64,000 bases of DNA from Lactococcus garvieae (GCF_016027715.1 NZ_CP065691.1:434001-498000), one strand, 5' to 3'; numbered from the stretch's first letter, positions 25,346 to 34,489 are shown. Program-made: numbers and translations. The notes: generated by a model not told the origin, from the sequence alone.

Positions 25346-25441
25346 ACACAATTTCAATTTACTCTTCAGCTTTGGAGAGTTTTTGCTTTCAATCTATCAA
25401 CACTAAAAAAATCTCCCCAGTATTCTGAGGAGATTTTTTAG
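25346..25441 (+). ncRNA. Candidate small RNA of about 95 nt
   Basis: TTGACA at 25309-25314 and an extended -10 (TGATATAAT, 25331-25339) precede a stretch with no ORF. Two hairpins follow: ACTCT with AGAGT (25361-25380, then five T) and AAAAAATCTCC with GGAGATTTTTT (25405-25439). The arrangement promoter, hairpin, terminator with no coding capacity is typical of an independent small RNA. The 19-base promoter spacing is longer than ideal. The second hairpin also serves as terminator for the convergent DUF2798 gene. Confidence 0.45.
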
Positions 25442-25460
25442 TTAAAGGAATAACCCACAA

Positions 25461-25922
25461 TTAATTATAAATCTTTGCAAAAATAAACCGTGAACTTGGT
25501 CCAACCAAGAGGAGTTGTAGTGGGAGGGCAAACAGGATGTTCAATAACCATGTTTTTCCATAAAGCATCAACAAACCATTCGTTTCAGGTAATCCTTCCA
25601 TGAGGATACCAAATAAAGACATGAATGTGACCATACCAAGAATCATGGCTATGGAAATAAAAATTCCGATTTGAGCGGGTGAAGGCTGCAAGTTATTTTT
25701 TTTGATGTAAGAAAAAACAATTTTTTTGGCCACAGGGCCAACGATAATCAAGTCAAGCAAAACAGCTACCAGCAAGGCAAAAGGAAAGCCTTTGGCAACG
25801 TTGAGCCAACTTTCGGTATTTATTCCGTCGGCTTTAAAAACATTATACATGGTCATGACAAAGACCATCATTCCGGCGATTAAACCTGTAAAGACAAGTT
25901 CTTCTTTAAAATTTTTAGGCAT
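25461..25922 (-). CDS. DUF2798 membrane protein
   Basis: The 153-residue protein has four predicted helices arranged as two DUF2798-like repeats, each containing a polar PFALLVAVLLDLIIVGPVAKK-like or FALPLQLLLVGPSSRF-like end. The start at 25922 follows ggagaaataag; an in-frame upstream ATG at 25949 lacks a site. The function is unknown. It is convergent with the small RNA unit and shares the bidirectional hairpin at 25405-25439. Confidence 0.75.
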   Translation of the reverse strand: MPKNFKEELVFTGLIAGMMVFVMTMYNVFKADGINTESWLNVAKGFPFALLVAVLLDLIIVGPVAKKIVFSYIKKNNLQPSPAQIGIFISIAMILGMVTFMSLFGILMEGLPETNGLLMLYGKTWLLNILFALPLQLLLVGPSSRFIFAKIYN

Positions 25923-26031
25923 CTTATTTCTCCAATCTTTTAAGTGCACTATATAATACCATAAAAGTGGGGGCCTTCGTAAGTGAAAACATTGCGTTTC
26001 AAAAATTTTTTTTAAAAATAAAGTTTTTTAC

Positions 26032-26086
26032 TTGACGTTTACGTTTGTAAACTATATAATACAATTATAGTTTACAAACGTAAACG
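26032..26086 (+). promoter_or_regulatory. Promoter embedded in a perfect 21-bp inverted repeat
   Basis: TTGACG at 26032-26037 and TATAAT at 26055-26060 have 17-base spacing. CGTTTACGTTTGTAAACTATA at 26036-26056 is the exact reverse complement of 26066-26086, with nine bases between. Each arm contains its own palindrome GTTTAC-N4-GTAAAC. Two operators flanking the -10 box fit a TetR-type dimer repressor. Each arm also holds a near match (nine of ten) to the lactococcal cop box TACANNTGTA, so CopR control is an alternative. Confidence 0.8.
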
Positions 26087-26191
26087 AAAAAGAGAGAAAG
26101 CAGTGGATAAAATGACTGAATTGAATGTTCAAGTAAAACGATGTTGATGTGGGCTATCTCGGAATAGTGAGCAAAAGAATAAGGAGACAAA

Positions 26192-26803
26192 ATGACAAAC
26201 TATATTTTTAAGGCAGGAGACGAAAGTCTTGCTCCCGTGTTAGTTTTGCACAGTACAGGTGGCGATGAACATCAGTTGGTTCCACTTGCAGAAGATTTAT
26301 TTCCTCATCATCCTATTTTGTCTATACGTGGGCGAGTGAGTGAGCAAGGGGTAAATCGCTATTTTAGGCTCAAAGGACAAGGTTTTACAAAAGAAAACTT
26401 TGATTTGGAGTCTTTGGAAAAAGAGTCACAGTGGTTAGTGCAAGAAGTTCAACGCTTAGGTGCACAACATCATCTCGATCTTTCAAAGCTTATTGTGATA
26501 GGTTATTCTAACGGTGCCAATGTCGCGCTCTATATGCAGCTCAAGGGTCTGATTCAGTTTGACAAAGTTTTGGCTTTCCATGCCATGCAACTGACCGAAG
26601 TAGATGAGCCTGCTCTTGCTGATGACAGTAAAGTCTTTCTGACACATGCGGACAATGACCCTCTTGTGAGTCGCCAAAATCTTAAAGAGCTTTCTTCCGA
26701 CTTAGAAAAAACCGAATGTGAGCTTGAAATTTTTAAAGCCAACTTTGGCCACCAGTTAAGCAATGAAGAACTTTTGGCAGCAAAAAAATGGTTAGCAGTA
26801 TGA
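26192..26803 (+). CDS. Alpha/beta serine hydrolase, YahD/MhqD-like
   Basis: The 203-residue protein has the carboxylesterase/phospholipase fold: LVLHSTGGDEHQLVPLAEDL near the start, the nucleophile elbow GYSNGAN, an Asp in HADNDPLV and a His in FGHQLSNEE forming the catalytic triad. Similar hydrolases (lactococcal YahD, Bacillus MhqD) are encoded with ring-cleaving dioxygenases and induced by quinones or copper. It overlaps or abuts the dioxygenase gene here and lies behind the strong operator. The start follows aaggag. Confidence 0.88.
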   Translation: MTNYIFKAGDESLAPVLVLHSTGGDEHQLVPLAEDLFPHHPILSIRGRVSEQGVNRYFRLKGQGFTKENFDLESLEKESQWLVQEVQRLGAQHHLDLSKLIVIGYSNGANVALYMQLKGLIQFDKVLAFHAMQLTEVDEPALADDSKVFLTHADNDPLVSRQNLKELSSDLEKTECELEIFKANFGHQLSNEELLAAKKWLAV

Positions 26804-26880
26804 AGAAAAAGATAAGTTTCCAAGAATATGTCTTTCCAATAAAAAAAATAATAGATAAAATGAAAAAAGAGGAAAACCCA

Positions 26881-28053
26881 ATGAATACAGAAATCGAAAA
26901 ACAAAACATCCTTGGCGGTGTCCACCACGTTACAGCAATCACATCAAGTGCTCAAAAGAATTATGACTTCTTTACGAATATCTTAGGTCTTCGCTTGGCT
27001 AAATTAACAGTCAATCAAGATGATTATGAGACTTATCACCTTTACTTCACAGGGGAAGATGGGAAGAGTCCAAATATGACTTTCTTTGACTTTAAAGATA
27101 TTCCAAAAGGCATGCATGGAGCAAATAATATCGAACGTGCGTCATTCCGAGTGCCTTCTGATGAGTCACTCGCCTATTGGGCTGAACGTTTTGAAAAAGC
27201 ACATGTCAAACATGGTGAGGTTAATGTAAAATTTGGCAAGAAGACTTTGGAGTTTGAAGATTTTGATGGTCAAAAATATCAGTTGATTTCTGATCAAGAA
27301 AATACTGGGGATGAAGCACTTGACCGTTCATGGGTTCTCTCTAATGTTGCGCCTGAACATGGCATTATTGGGATGGGACCAGTTTTTGTAAAAGTAACGG
27401 ATACTTATAACCTTCGTACGATTTTGGAAACGGTCTTTGGTTTCCGTTATGCTGGTCAAGAAAATAAATTGCATCTTTTCGAAGTTGCAAATGGAGGCAA
27501 TGGTGCCGCCTTGATTATTGAAGAAGCGGAAGAGAACGAACGTTTTGCTTATCAAGGTTATGGTACGATTCACCATCTGGCTTTGGGCACGACAAATCCT
27601 GATACTTTGAAATACTGGATTGACCGTATTCAAGCTTTCCGTTTGCCTCACTCAGGCTTAGTTGATCGTTTCTATTTTTCAAGTGAATATGTACGTGTAG
27701 CACCAGGGGTTCTCTTTGAGATTGCTACATATACGCCAGGTATTGGCGCTCTTGATATGGCAGAGTCTGGTGAAGGCGCTGTTGACAGTTATGAAGAAGC
27801 TTTGATTACTTCAGGTTTCTGGATTGATGAAACAAAAGAAGAAGCGGGTAAAGATTTAAGCTTACCTCCACATCTTTTCCCAGAAGATGAGGCGGTTAAA
27901 GCACGTACAGCAGCGAGCTTACGTCCGCTAGATACTTCAGATACGATGCGTGACCGTCGTCAAGATGAATTATGGACCGTCGAAAAAGTTGTTGAACGCA
28001 AAGAAGGAGAAAGCCTAGAAGGTTTTGAAAAACGCTACATTGGCCAAGCGTAA
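26881..28053 (+). CDS. Ring-cleaving dioxygenase, MhqA/MhqO-like, two VOC domains
   Basis: The 390-residue protein has two glyoxalase-fold (VOC) modules. Metal ligands are visible as the His in GGVHHVTAI, the His in GTIHHLALG and the Glu in LFEIATYTPG. Such enzymes open hydroquinone rings and protect against quinones. It is longer than the usual 310-325 residues because of a C-terminal extension of about 60 residues (RTAASLRPLDTSD onward). I chose ATG 26881, which follows gaggaaaa; an in-frame upstream start at 26788 would overlap the hydrolase gene. Confidence 0.88.
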   Translation: MNTEIEKQNILGGVHHVTAITSSAQKNYDFFTNILGLRLAKLTVNQDDYETYHLYFTGEDGKSPNMTFFDFKDIPKGMHGANNIERASFRVPSDESLAYWAERFEKAHVKHGEVNVKFGKKTLEFEDFDGQKYQLISDQENTGDEALDRSWVLSNVAPEHGIIGMGPVFVKVTDTYNLRTILETVFGFRYAGQENKLHLFEVANGGNGAALIIEEAEENERFAYQGYGTIHHLALGTTNPDTLKYWIDRIQAFRLPHSGLVDRFYFSSEYVRVAPGVLFEIATYTPGIGALDMAESGEGAVDSYEEALITSGFWIDETKEEAGKDLSLPPHLFPEDEAVKARTAASLRPLDTSDTMRDRRQDELWTVEKVVERKEGESLEGFEKRYIGQA

Positions 28054-28056
28054 AAT

Positions 28057-28095
28057 AAAAATGGAACTGACCGATAAGGCCGTTCCATTTTTTTA
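28057..28095. terminator. Bidirectional terminator between dioxygenase and two-component genes
   Basis: AAATGGAAC at 28059-28067 pairs with GTTCCATTT at 28082-28090, with A-rich sequence before and T-rich sequence after. It serves both converging transcripts. Confidence 0.8.
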
Positions 28096-28098
28096 TTA

Positions 28099-28788
28099 TT
28101 AAAGATTAAAGCGATAGCCGACACCCCAGACGGTCTCGATAGGTATGGTAGCTAATCCTGCTTTTTTGAGCTTTTCTCTGATTCTTTTTACATGTACGAC
28201 TACAGTAGCTACATCTGTATCGAAAATATCCATGTCCCAGATTTGTTCAAACAGGCTTTCCTTACTCCAGACACGATTGGGATGCTCCATCAGAAAAAGA
28301 AGCAATTGAAATTCCTTTTTAGTCATGACTATTTCTTTTTCAAACACATATACTTTATGGGAGGATTTGTTGATTGAAAGATTGGTGTGGCTAATAGTGT
28401 CTTGAGAAGCTTCAGGTTTCAAAAGTTTATAGTTATGAATGTGCGCTTTCACGCGCGCCACCAGTTCGTTAGGACTGAAGGGTTTAATCATATAATCGTT
28501 TGCTCCTAAGCCCAGACCACGAATTTTATCGATATCTTCCTTCTTTGCTGAGACAATCATAATCGGAGTTTGCTTTTCTTCACGAATAGCTTTACAGATG
28601 TCAAAGCCATTAATGCCGGGTAACATGACATCCACCAAAATCATATCAAAATCAAGATTTAGAGCAGCTTCTAAACCCGCTCGTCCATCCGTTTCGATAA
28701 CAGCTTCCATATCATTGATTTCTAAATAATCTTTTTGCAAGTTGGCAATACTGAAGTCATCTTCAATAATCAATATTCTATCTTTCAT
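28099..28788 (-). CDS. OmpR/PhoB family response regulator
   Basis: The 229-residue protein has a receiver domain with the acidic pocket IIEDD and phospho-acceptor Asp 53 in LVDVMLPG, the conserved Lys in MIKPF, and a C-terminal winged helix (residues about 130-227) with the ELVARVKAH linker and RIREKL recognition helix. It is phosphorylated by the histidine kinase encoded ten bases upstream and controls transcription. Its targets are unknown; the DUF4822 gene divergently transcribed from the kinase gene is a candidate. Confidence 0.94.
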   Translation of the reverse strand: MKDRILIIEDDFSIANLQKDYLEINDMEAVIETDGRAGLEAALNLDFDMILVDVMLPGINGFDICKAIREEKQTPIMIVSAKKEDIDKIRGLGLGANDYMIKPFSPNELVARVKAHIHNYKLLKPEASQDTISHTNLSINKSSHKVYVFEKEIVMTKKEFQLLLFLMEHPNRVWSKESLFEQIWDMDIFDTDVATVVVHVKRIREKLKKAGLATIPIETVWGVGYRFNL

Positions 28789-28797
28789 ACAGACTCC

Positions 28798-30264
28798 TCA
28801 TATTTCTGGCAGTATAATAATAAACCGTGTTCCTTTGCTTAAGGTACTTTCTACATGAATTGATCCTTTATGCTGTTCAATAATTTGTTTTACAATACTC
28901 AAGCCTAAACCACTGCCCTTGATTTGAGAGCTTCTTGACTTGTCCGAGCGGTATAAGCGATCAAAAACATGAGGAATATCTTCATCCGCTATGCCGATGC
29001 CATTGTCTTCAAAAGTAAATTTGATACCCTTAGTAGTCTGAGTAAGAGTGAAAGTAAGTTGTAAATCATGGGCGCTACTGCGGAACTTTAGACTATTTTG
29101 TATCAAGTTTTGCATGACCCGATCAAAGTAAGAGACATCAAGCATAACATAGATGTCCTTTTCAGGAAAATGTGTCATCACCCGGACATCATCGGTCCAT
29201 GAAAGTTCATCTACATATTTCTGCAAGTAGGATATAAAATTAATTTTACTATAATTTAAGTTGAGACTGTCAATATCTAGCTTGGAATACAAGAAGAGTT
29301 CATCGATTAATTCATTCAAGATGAGGCTTTTTTCATGGATTGTTTCTAAATAGTTCTCTCTTTTTTCGGGTGTATTTGCAATATTTTCCTGCAGGCCTTC
29401 TACATAACCGAGGATGGACGTGATTGGAGTCTTTAAATCATGGGAGATATTGGCCATCAATTCTTTGCGATTCTCTTCATATTTTTTTTGCACTTTTCGA
29501 GACTCTTGTAAGTCGCTCCACATCTGATAGAGACTTTCTTTTAGTTGTTCGACTTCTTTTGCCCCTTTGGTTGAATCAGAGAAGGGATTTTCTGTTAGCT
29601 CACCGTTTTGATTCACAAGATAGCGTGCATCTTTTTCGAGATTAATCAGAGGATTTATAACTGTTTTCGAGAGACGTTTGCTGATGAACCAGAAAATAAG
29701 GAGTGCTAAGATAAAAATAAACAAAATCATCCATATACCCCAGCGAATAAAGAATTCAAATAAGTTATTTTGTCTTTTCAAAATCATAAAATCACCGTAT
29801 GTACCGTCCTTATACATGAAATTATATTTAATATAATTGTAAAAGCGACCATTATTATCAACGGTTCCTGCCGAGTCGAGATTACTTTCATCGTATTCAG
29901 GAATATGAACATAGAGAGAAGAAGTTCTTAAGGTGTGAGAATGATATGTTATTTCGTTACCCTTTCGAATAACGATATTTAAGTTTTTACTTTCAATATC
30001 TTGGATTACTTTTTTTGTTTCGTCATGGAGAGGGGGTTCAAGTAAATCAGGAGAATTTTTGACAAACTTTTGCATGTCAAGGAAACTTTCTCTTTCTTCC
30101 TCGGTAAAAGGATGCTTCGTAGTCAGTATGCTGTATATTGTTTTGAGAGAAGGGACTTGACCTAAGGTACTGTAAGAAACAACAGAAAAGATTAAAAATA
30201 TAGAAATTAATGTTACTGCTATGGCACTTATATAGGTCGTGATAAATCGATTTTTTATGGTCAT
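28798..30264 (-). CDS. Sensor histidine kinase
   Basis: The 488-residue membrane kinase has helices at about residues 9-31 and 172-194 flanking an extracytoplasmic sensor domain, then a HAMP linker, the dimerisation box with phospho-acceptor His 275 in ISHDLKTP, and an ATPase domain with N (QNLIQNSLKF), G1 (FEDNGIGIAD) and G2 (GSGLGLSIV) boxes. It pairs with the response regulator downstream. The signal is unknown. It belongs to the VanS/PhoR-like class. Confidence 0.93.
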   Translation of the reverse strand: MTIKNRFITTYISAIAVTLISIFLIFSVVSYSTLGQVPSLKTIYSILTTKHPFTEEERESFLDMQKFVKNSPDLLEPPLHDETKKVIQDIESKNLNIVIRKGNEITYHSHTLRTSSLYVHIPEYDESNLDSAGTVDNNGRFYNYIKYNFMYKDGTYGDFMILKRQNNLFEFFIRWGIWMILFIFILALLIFWFISKRLSKTVINPLINLEKDARYLVNQNGELTENPFSDSTKGAKEVEQLKESLYQMWSDLQESRKVQKKYEENRKELMANISHDLKTPITSILGYVEGLQENIANTPEKRENYLETIHEKSLILNELIDELFLYSKLDIDSLNLNYSKINFISYLQKYVDELSWTDDVRVMTHFPEKDIYVMLDVSYFDRVMQNLIQNSLKFRSSAHDLQLTFTLTQTTKGIKFTFEDNGIGIADEDIPHVFDRLYRSDKSRSSQIKGSGLGLSIVKQIIEQHKGSIHVESTLSKGTRFIIILPEI

Positions 30265-30376
30265 ACACTGTCCTTAATTGATAGGCTATAAGTTTATATT
30301 TTGTTTATAATTTAGACATTTGGAGTTTATTTTTACTTGTTATAATTAATTATACAATAAAAGAGGAGGAGATTTT

Positions 30377-31327
30377 ATGAAAATTCAAAAAATAGTTTTA
30401 CTTTCATCCGTGTTAGCCCTTGGCGTTCTTGCAGATGACTATCTGTCTCAGGAAGTGGTACAAGCCAATCATGTCTCACAACTTGCATCAAACCCGAAAC
30501 AGCACACAAGTCTGGGGGAGCACTACGAAAAAACTTTGTCACAGACAAACTGGCAAGGGACGAGAGTTTATGATGCGCGTGGCAATGACTTAACCGCAGA
30601 AAACAGCAATTTCATTGGGCTTGCGAAGTACGACAGCAAGACAGGCTTTTATGAATTCTTTGACAAAACTACCGGCAAAACCCGAGGAGATGAAGGGACA
30701 TTCTTTGTCACAAACGATGGTGCGAAACGTGTCTTGATCTCTTCGACTCAAAATTATCAAGCAGTCGTGGATATCACCGAATTAAACTCTCGTAAGTTTA
30801 CTTATAAACGCATGGGTGTAGATAAAAAGGGGCAAGCGGTTGAAGTTTATGTTGAGCATGTACCTTATAAAGCTAAAAATCTGAAATTTACGCATGGACG
30901 TGAAAAATTAAAAACGCAAACAGGAAAAATCGACAAATCCCGCCCTGGCAGCCAGATTCTAGGAAAAACTCTCTGGAATGGAACAGTTGTGCTTGATGAA
31001 AAAGGTAATGATGTGACCAAAGAAAATCAAATGTTTATTAGTTTAGCAAAATTTGATGCTAAAACCAGTAGATATGAATTCTTTGATAAAAGCACAGGGG
31101 TTACGCGTGGTGATTTTGGATACTTTGATGTTATCTTCAAAAATAAAATAAGAAGCCATGTATCTATCGGACAAAATAAATATGGAGCCGTTCTAGAGAT
31201 TACAGAGCTTAATTCGAAGAAATTTACATATAAACGCATGGGTAAAGATGCAGCAGGGAAGGATATTGTTGTTTACGTGGAACATGAACCTTACAAGGGT
31301 ACTTTACAACCTGGATTCACCTTTTAA
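30377..31327 (+). CDS. Secreted protein with two DUF4822 domains
   Basis: The 316-residue protein has a signal peptide (residues 1-30 or so) and two tandem copies of the DUF4822 domain, at about residues 50-165 and 195-312. The repeats share W-x-GT-x-V-x-D, YEFFDK-T-TRGD and ITELNSxKFTYKRMG. The domain is found in lactobacilli and streptococci and has no known reaction. There is no lipobox or LPXTG, so it is probably released or loosely bound. A strong gaggagg site precedes the ATG. It is divergent from the two-component operon. Confidence 0.8.
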   Translation: MKIQKIVLLSSVLALGVLADDYLSQEVVQANHVSQLASNPKQHTSLGEHYEKTLSQTNWQGTRVYDARGNDLTAENSNFIGLAKYDSKTGFYEFFDKTTGKTRGDEGTFFVTNDGAKRVLISSTQNYQAVVDITELNSRKFTYKRMGVDKKGQAVEVYVEHVPYKAKNLKFTHGREKLKTQTGKIDKSRPGSQILGKTLWNGTVVLDEKGNDVTKENQMFISLAKFDAKTSRYEFFDKSTGVTRGDFGYFDVIFKNKIRSHVSIGQNKYGAVLEITELNSKKFTYKRMGKDAAGKDIVVYVEHEPYKGTLQPGFTF

Positions 31328-31332
31328 CTCAA

Positions 31333-31376
31333 AAAACACCATCTAGAAAATTGTACTTTCTAGATGGTGTTTTGTT
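31333..31376. terminator. Strong bidirectional terminator
   Basis: A perfect 17-base stem (31333-31349 with 31357-31373, containing CACCATCTAGAAA) surrounds a seven-base loop, with A-rich and T-rich flanks on either side. It ends both the DUF4822 gene and the convergent lipoprotein gene. Confidence 0.9.
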
Positions 31377-31390
31377 TTGTCACGGGAGGA

Positions 31391-32380
31391 TTAATATGCA
31401 TTCACATCTTGTGAGGTATCTGTCATCGCATCATTTAGTCCAGATAATAATTGTGATACGGCCATGGCATCTTTGGCAGAGGGTTCTGTGATAGAAGCCT
31501 TGGACTTGCTTGCTTTAGCAGTAGTGGAGATTTTAAATTGAGCACTTGTTTTGCCATCTTTCGACTGAATATTTCCTCGAATCTTAGCTTCAGACTCATG
31601 TGTTTTAGCATTTAAAGTAGTTTCAACATCTAGAGACTTGATATCCGTATATTTTTCTAGATTATCAATCATCGGTTGGATTTGTGCTTTGTTAGTGTCA
31701 GTCAAGCTCTTTTTTAAATAAGCAAGCACATCGTCACCATCACCAGAAAGCTTCATGGTCGTTTTATCCCCTGATTTAGTGAAAGCTTTTTCGGGAATAT
31801 CTTTGAAATTTTTTTCAATCTCTTCTTTATTTACCTTTGATTCTTTGAATAACTGATTATAAGTTGTGGACCATGTATCATCGGCGCCTGTTTGGGAAGC
31901 CATGCCGCTTTCCATTGATTTGCTATCGATAAGGAGATATTTTTGTTCAAGTTGCCCTAGAAATGCCCCGTAAAACCCGATATAAGGATTTTCTGTTTGG
32001 AACTGGTCGATGAGGGATTTGATTTGAGAGTTTTCGAAATAAATCCCTTCTTTACCAAGAAGCATATTGAGCTTGACATCTTGGTCTGAAATTTTTGTTT
32101 CCGTATTAACGGCCACTGCTTTATTTTTATAATCAACATTTGCCTTAATATTAAGTGAGGAGTTATCAAAAAGTTTATTAATATCTTCACTTGCAGCCTC
32201 ACCTTGCATATCAAAACTCTCAAATTTTATAGTAATATCTTGAGAATTATAGTTTTTAGATTGATTGCTTAAGGAAGAATAATTATCAATGTAAGTTTGC
32301 TTGGGCGATTTGGAATTAGAACAAGCAGCTAAGGTAAAACTTGTAAAGATTGCTGCGCCAATTAATAGGGATTTTTTCAT
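31391..32380 (-). CDS. Lipoprotein of unknown function
   Basis: The 329-residue protein has a signal peptide and lipobox LAAC (Cys at residue 20), so it is lipid-anchored outside the membrane. The mature part is polar, rich in Ser, Lys, Thr and Asp, and shows the alternating pattern of a beta-rich fold resembling LppX/LolA-like lipoproteins, though that is only a general likeness. It is transcribed alone. Confidence 0.8.
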   Translation of the reverse strand: MKKSLLIGAAIFTSFTLAACSNSKSPKQTYIDNYSSLSNQSKNYNSQDITIKFESFDMQGEAASEDINKLFDNSSLNIKANVDYKNKAVAVNTETKISDQDVKLNMLLGKEGIYFENSQIKSLIDQFQTENPYIGFYGAFLGQLEQKYLLIDSKSMESGMASQTGADDTWSTTYNQLFKESKVNKEEIEKNFKDIPEKAFTKSGDKTTMKLSGDGDDVLAYLKKSLTDTNKAQIQPMIDNLEKYTDIKSLDVETTLNAKTHESEAKIRGNIQSKDGKTSAQFKISTTAKASKSKASITEPSAKDAMAVSQLLSGLNDAMTDTSQDVNAY

Positions 32381-32535
32381 GAGGGCTCCTTAATTTAAGT
32401 TTCAGTTAATTTTAAGATAATATTTTCACAAAGTCAAGTTGTAGGCATTATTTTAAATCTGTTTATGCAAAAACTTGAATAATTATACAAGAAAATATAT
32501 AATAAGTGTCGTATTAAAGTAGAAGAAGGATTACT

Positions 32536-34065
32536 ATGTCATCGCAACTTAACAAAAATAAACTCACAGCAATTTCTTTAGCCTTGATGATTTTTACGTC
32601 TGTATATGGCTTTGGTAACGTACCCTTGGCCTTTTTACAGATGGGATACGGCTCAATCATCTGGTACATAATCAGTGCTTTGGTGTTTTTTGTCCCCTTT
32701 TCACTTATGGTGACTGAATTTGGATCAGCATTCAACTCCGAAAAAGGAGGGATTTACAAATGGATGGAAAGATCTGTGGGCTCATCCTTCGCCATGATTG
32801 GTACACTTATGTGGTATATGTCGTGGGTTATCTGGTTTGTTTCCGTAGGAAATCGGATATTAGTGCCTATTTCCAACATGATTTTTGGTACGACGGTTTT
32901 GCCGAGTACAGTAATGGTTTCGTTTTTAGCTATTGCCATTATGTTTATAGTTACCTTTGTGTCTCTCCGAGGTTTAGAAACGATTAAAAAAGTTGCTTCT
33001 ATCGGAGGGATTGCGGTTGTTTCACTCAATTTTATTCTCATCATTGGAGCTTTCTTTATTTTGGCCAAAAATGGTTTTCATCCTGCAACGCCTTTGACAA
33101 TGGAAGCTTTCGTTTCAACGCCTAATCCTACACTGCAACCGGCTAACTTTGTCACTTTTATCGCCTTTTTAGTTTATGCGATTTTTGCATATGCAGGTGT
33201 TGAATCTGTTGGGGGACTCGTGGATGAAACAATTGAACCGAAGAAGAATTTCCCCAGAGGTATTTTACTTTCAGCTATGATTATCGGGATTGGTTATTCA
33301 TTTATGATTCTTTGTACAGGTTTTTTCGTTAATTTTGAAAAAGACTGGATCCCGGGAATACTTGATGGCTCAGTCAACCAAGGTAATATTACTTACTTCA
33401 TGATGCAAAGCTTAGGAGAAAAATTAGCAACAGCTTTCAACCTCTCTCCCTCAGCAGTACATACTTGGGGGACGATTTTTGCACGGTATGTTGGTCTTAC
33501 CATGTTTTTATCACTCACAGGGGCACTTTTCACTCTCATATATTCGCCTCTCAAACAACTGATGGAAGGAACGCCAGAGAAAGTTTGGCCGGGAAAACTT
33601 GGAAAAATAGAAGAGGGTGTACCTAAGAATGCGATGAAAGCACAATTTCTAATTGTTACTTTTATGATTTTGCTCAATATGGTGATTTCCCTTATTAATA
33701 AAGGGGCAGCAGATAAATTCTTCTTAGTTATTACTAACATGAGCAATATCGCTTCAAGCCTTCCTTATGTGTTTATTGTCTTTGCTTATATTAAATTCAA
33801 AAAAAATAAAGCGATTAAGAAACCTTTTGTGATTATGAAAAACGACCATTTCGCGATAGGTATTTCTTGGGTCGCAGCGCTGATGATTATTATGGCTGAC
33901 TTTTTTACCATTATTGAACCGATTATCAATTATTTACAAACACCTACAGAAATTTCTTTAGGCAGTGTTTATTCAGATATTATTTCGATGGTTGCTGGGC
34001 CAGTCATCTTCAGTATTTTGGGCTGGTGGCTGATTAAAAATTATAAAAAAGTCGACACAAGATAG
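32536..34065 (+). CDS. APC superfamily amino acid permease, YjeM/GadC-like
   Basis: The 509-residue membrane protein has about twelve to fourteen helices. The N-terminus reads AISLALMIFTSVYGFGNVPL with the unwound helix-1 region, and GGIYKWMERSVGSSFAMIG matches the glutamate/GABA-antiporter-type APC family. It should exchange or import an amino acid, but the substrate is unknown. A gaagg site precedes the ATG. It is monocistronic. Confidence 0.85.
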   Translation: MSSQLNKNKLTAISLALMIFTSVYGFGNVPLAFLQMGYGSIIWYIISALVFFVPFSLMVTEFGSAFNSEKGGIYKWMERSVGSSFAMIGTLMWYMSWVIWFVSVGNRILVPISNMIFGTTVLPSTVMVSFLAIAIMFIVTFVSLRGLETIKKVASIGGIAVVSLNFILIIGAFFILAKNGFHPATPLTMEAFVSTPNPTLQPANFVTFIAFLVYAIFAYAGVESVGGLVDETIEPKKNFPRGILLSAMIIGIGYSFMILCTGFFVNFEKDWIPGILDGSVNQGNITYFMMQSLGEKLATAFNLSPSAVHTWGTIFARYVGLTMFLSLTGALFTLIYSPLKQLMEGTPEKVWPGKLGKIEEGVPKNAMKAQFLIVTFMILLNMVISLINKGAADKFFLVITNMSNIASSLPYVFIVFAYIKFKKNKAIKKPFVIMKNDHFAIGISWVAALMIIMADFFTIIEPIINYLQTPTEISLGSVYSDIISMVAGPVIFSILGWWLIKNYKKVDTR

Positions 34066-34193
34066 GAAAAGTCAGAGCTCCTAAAGTAGATTCCTAACGA
34101 TTGCACTAAAAAATAGCAAAAAATTTTATTTAATGAAAAAATTAGACTTATTATATGCTATAATAATATCCAATAAAATATTTGAGGAATATT

Positions 34194-34394
34194 ATGGACG
34201 ATCGAATTAGAATGAGTAATACTTGGCTTATCATCATATCAGTGGGTATTGTTTTGTTTAGTTATGGGGTGAACTCTAACAAATTATTTTTGGAGGGCTT
34301 AGGAGCTCTTGCTACTGTTGGGGCTTTGTTTTGTGGGATATCAGGTGTAGTGATTAGATTAATCAGGCGTAAACGCGGTCAACGTTTTAAATAG
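34194..34394 (+). CDS. Small two-helix membrane protein
   Basis: The 66-residue protein has two hydrophobic segments (about residues 8-25 and 33-54) and a basic tail (RLIRRKRGQRFK). The ATG at 34194 follows gagg; a start twelve bases upstream lacks spacing. No family is recognised. It lies between the permease and Nudix genes and ends before a strong terminator, so it is probably its own transcript from the promoter near 34155. Confidence 0.6.
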   Translation: MDDRIRMSNTWLIIISVGIVLFSYGVNSNKLFLEGLGALATVGALFCGISGVVIRLIRRKRGQRFK

Positions 34395-34406
34395 TAAATG
34401 TAACAG

Positions 34407-34453
34407 GAGCACTCTTTTCCACTTGTGGATTTGGTGAGTGCTCTTTTATTTTT
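34407..34453 (+). terminator. Terminator after the small membrane protein
   Basis: GAGCACTC at 34407-34414 pairs with GAGTGCTC at 34436-34443, enclosing TCCAC-TT-GTGGA, followed by T-rich sequence. Confidence 0.85.
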
Positions 34454-34489
34454 TTCTTGTGATAGAATGGAGAAAAGGAGAATAGTATT

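Noticed and set aside
26103-26147. Short ORF after the 21-bp operators as a repressor gene
   Set aside because: It has only 14 codons and no helix-turn-helix; at most a leftover or leader ORF.
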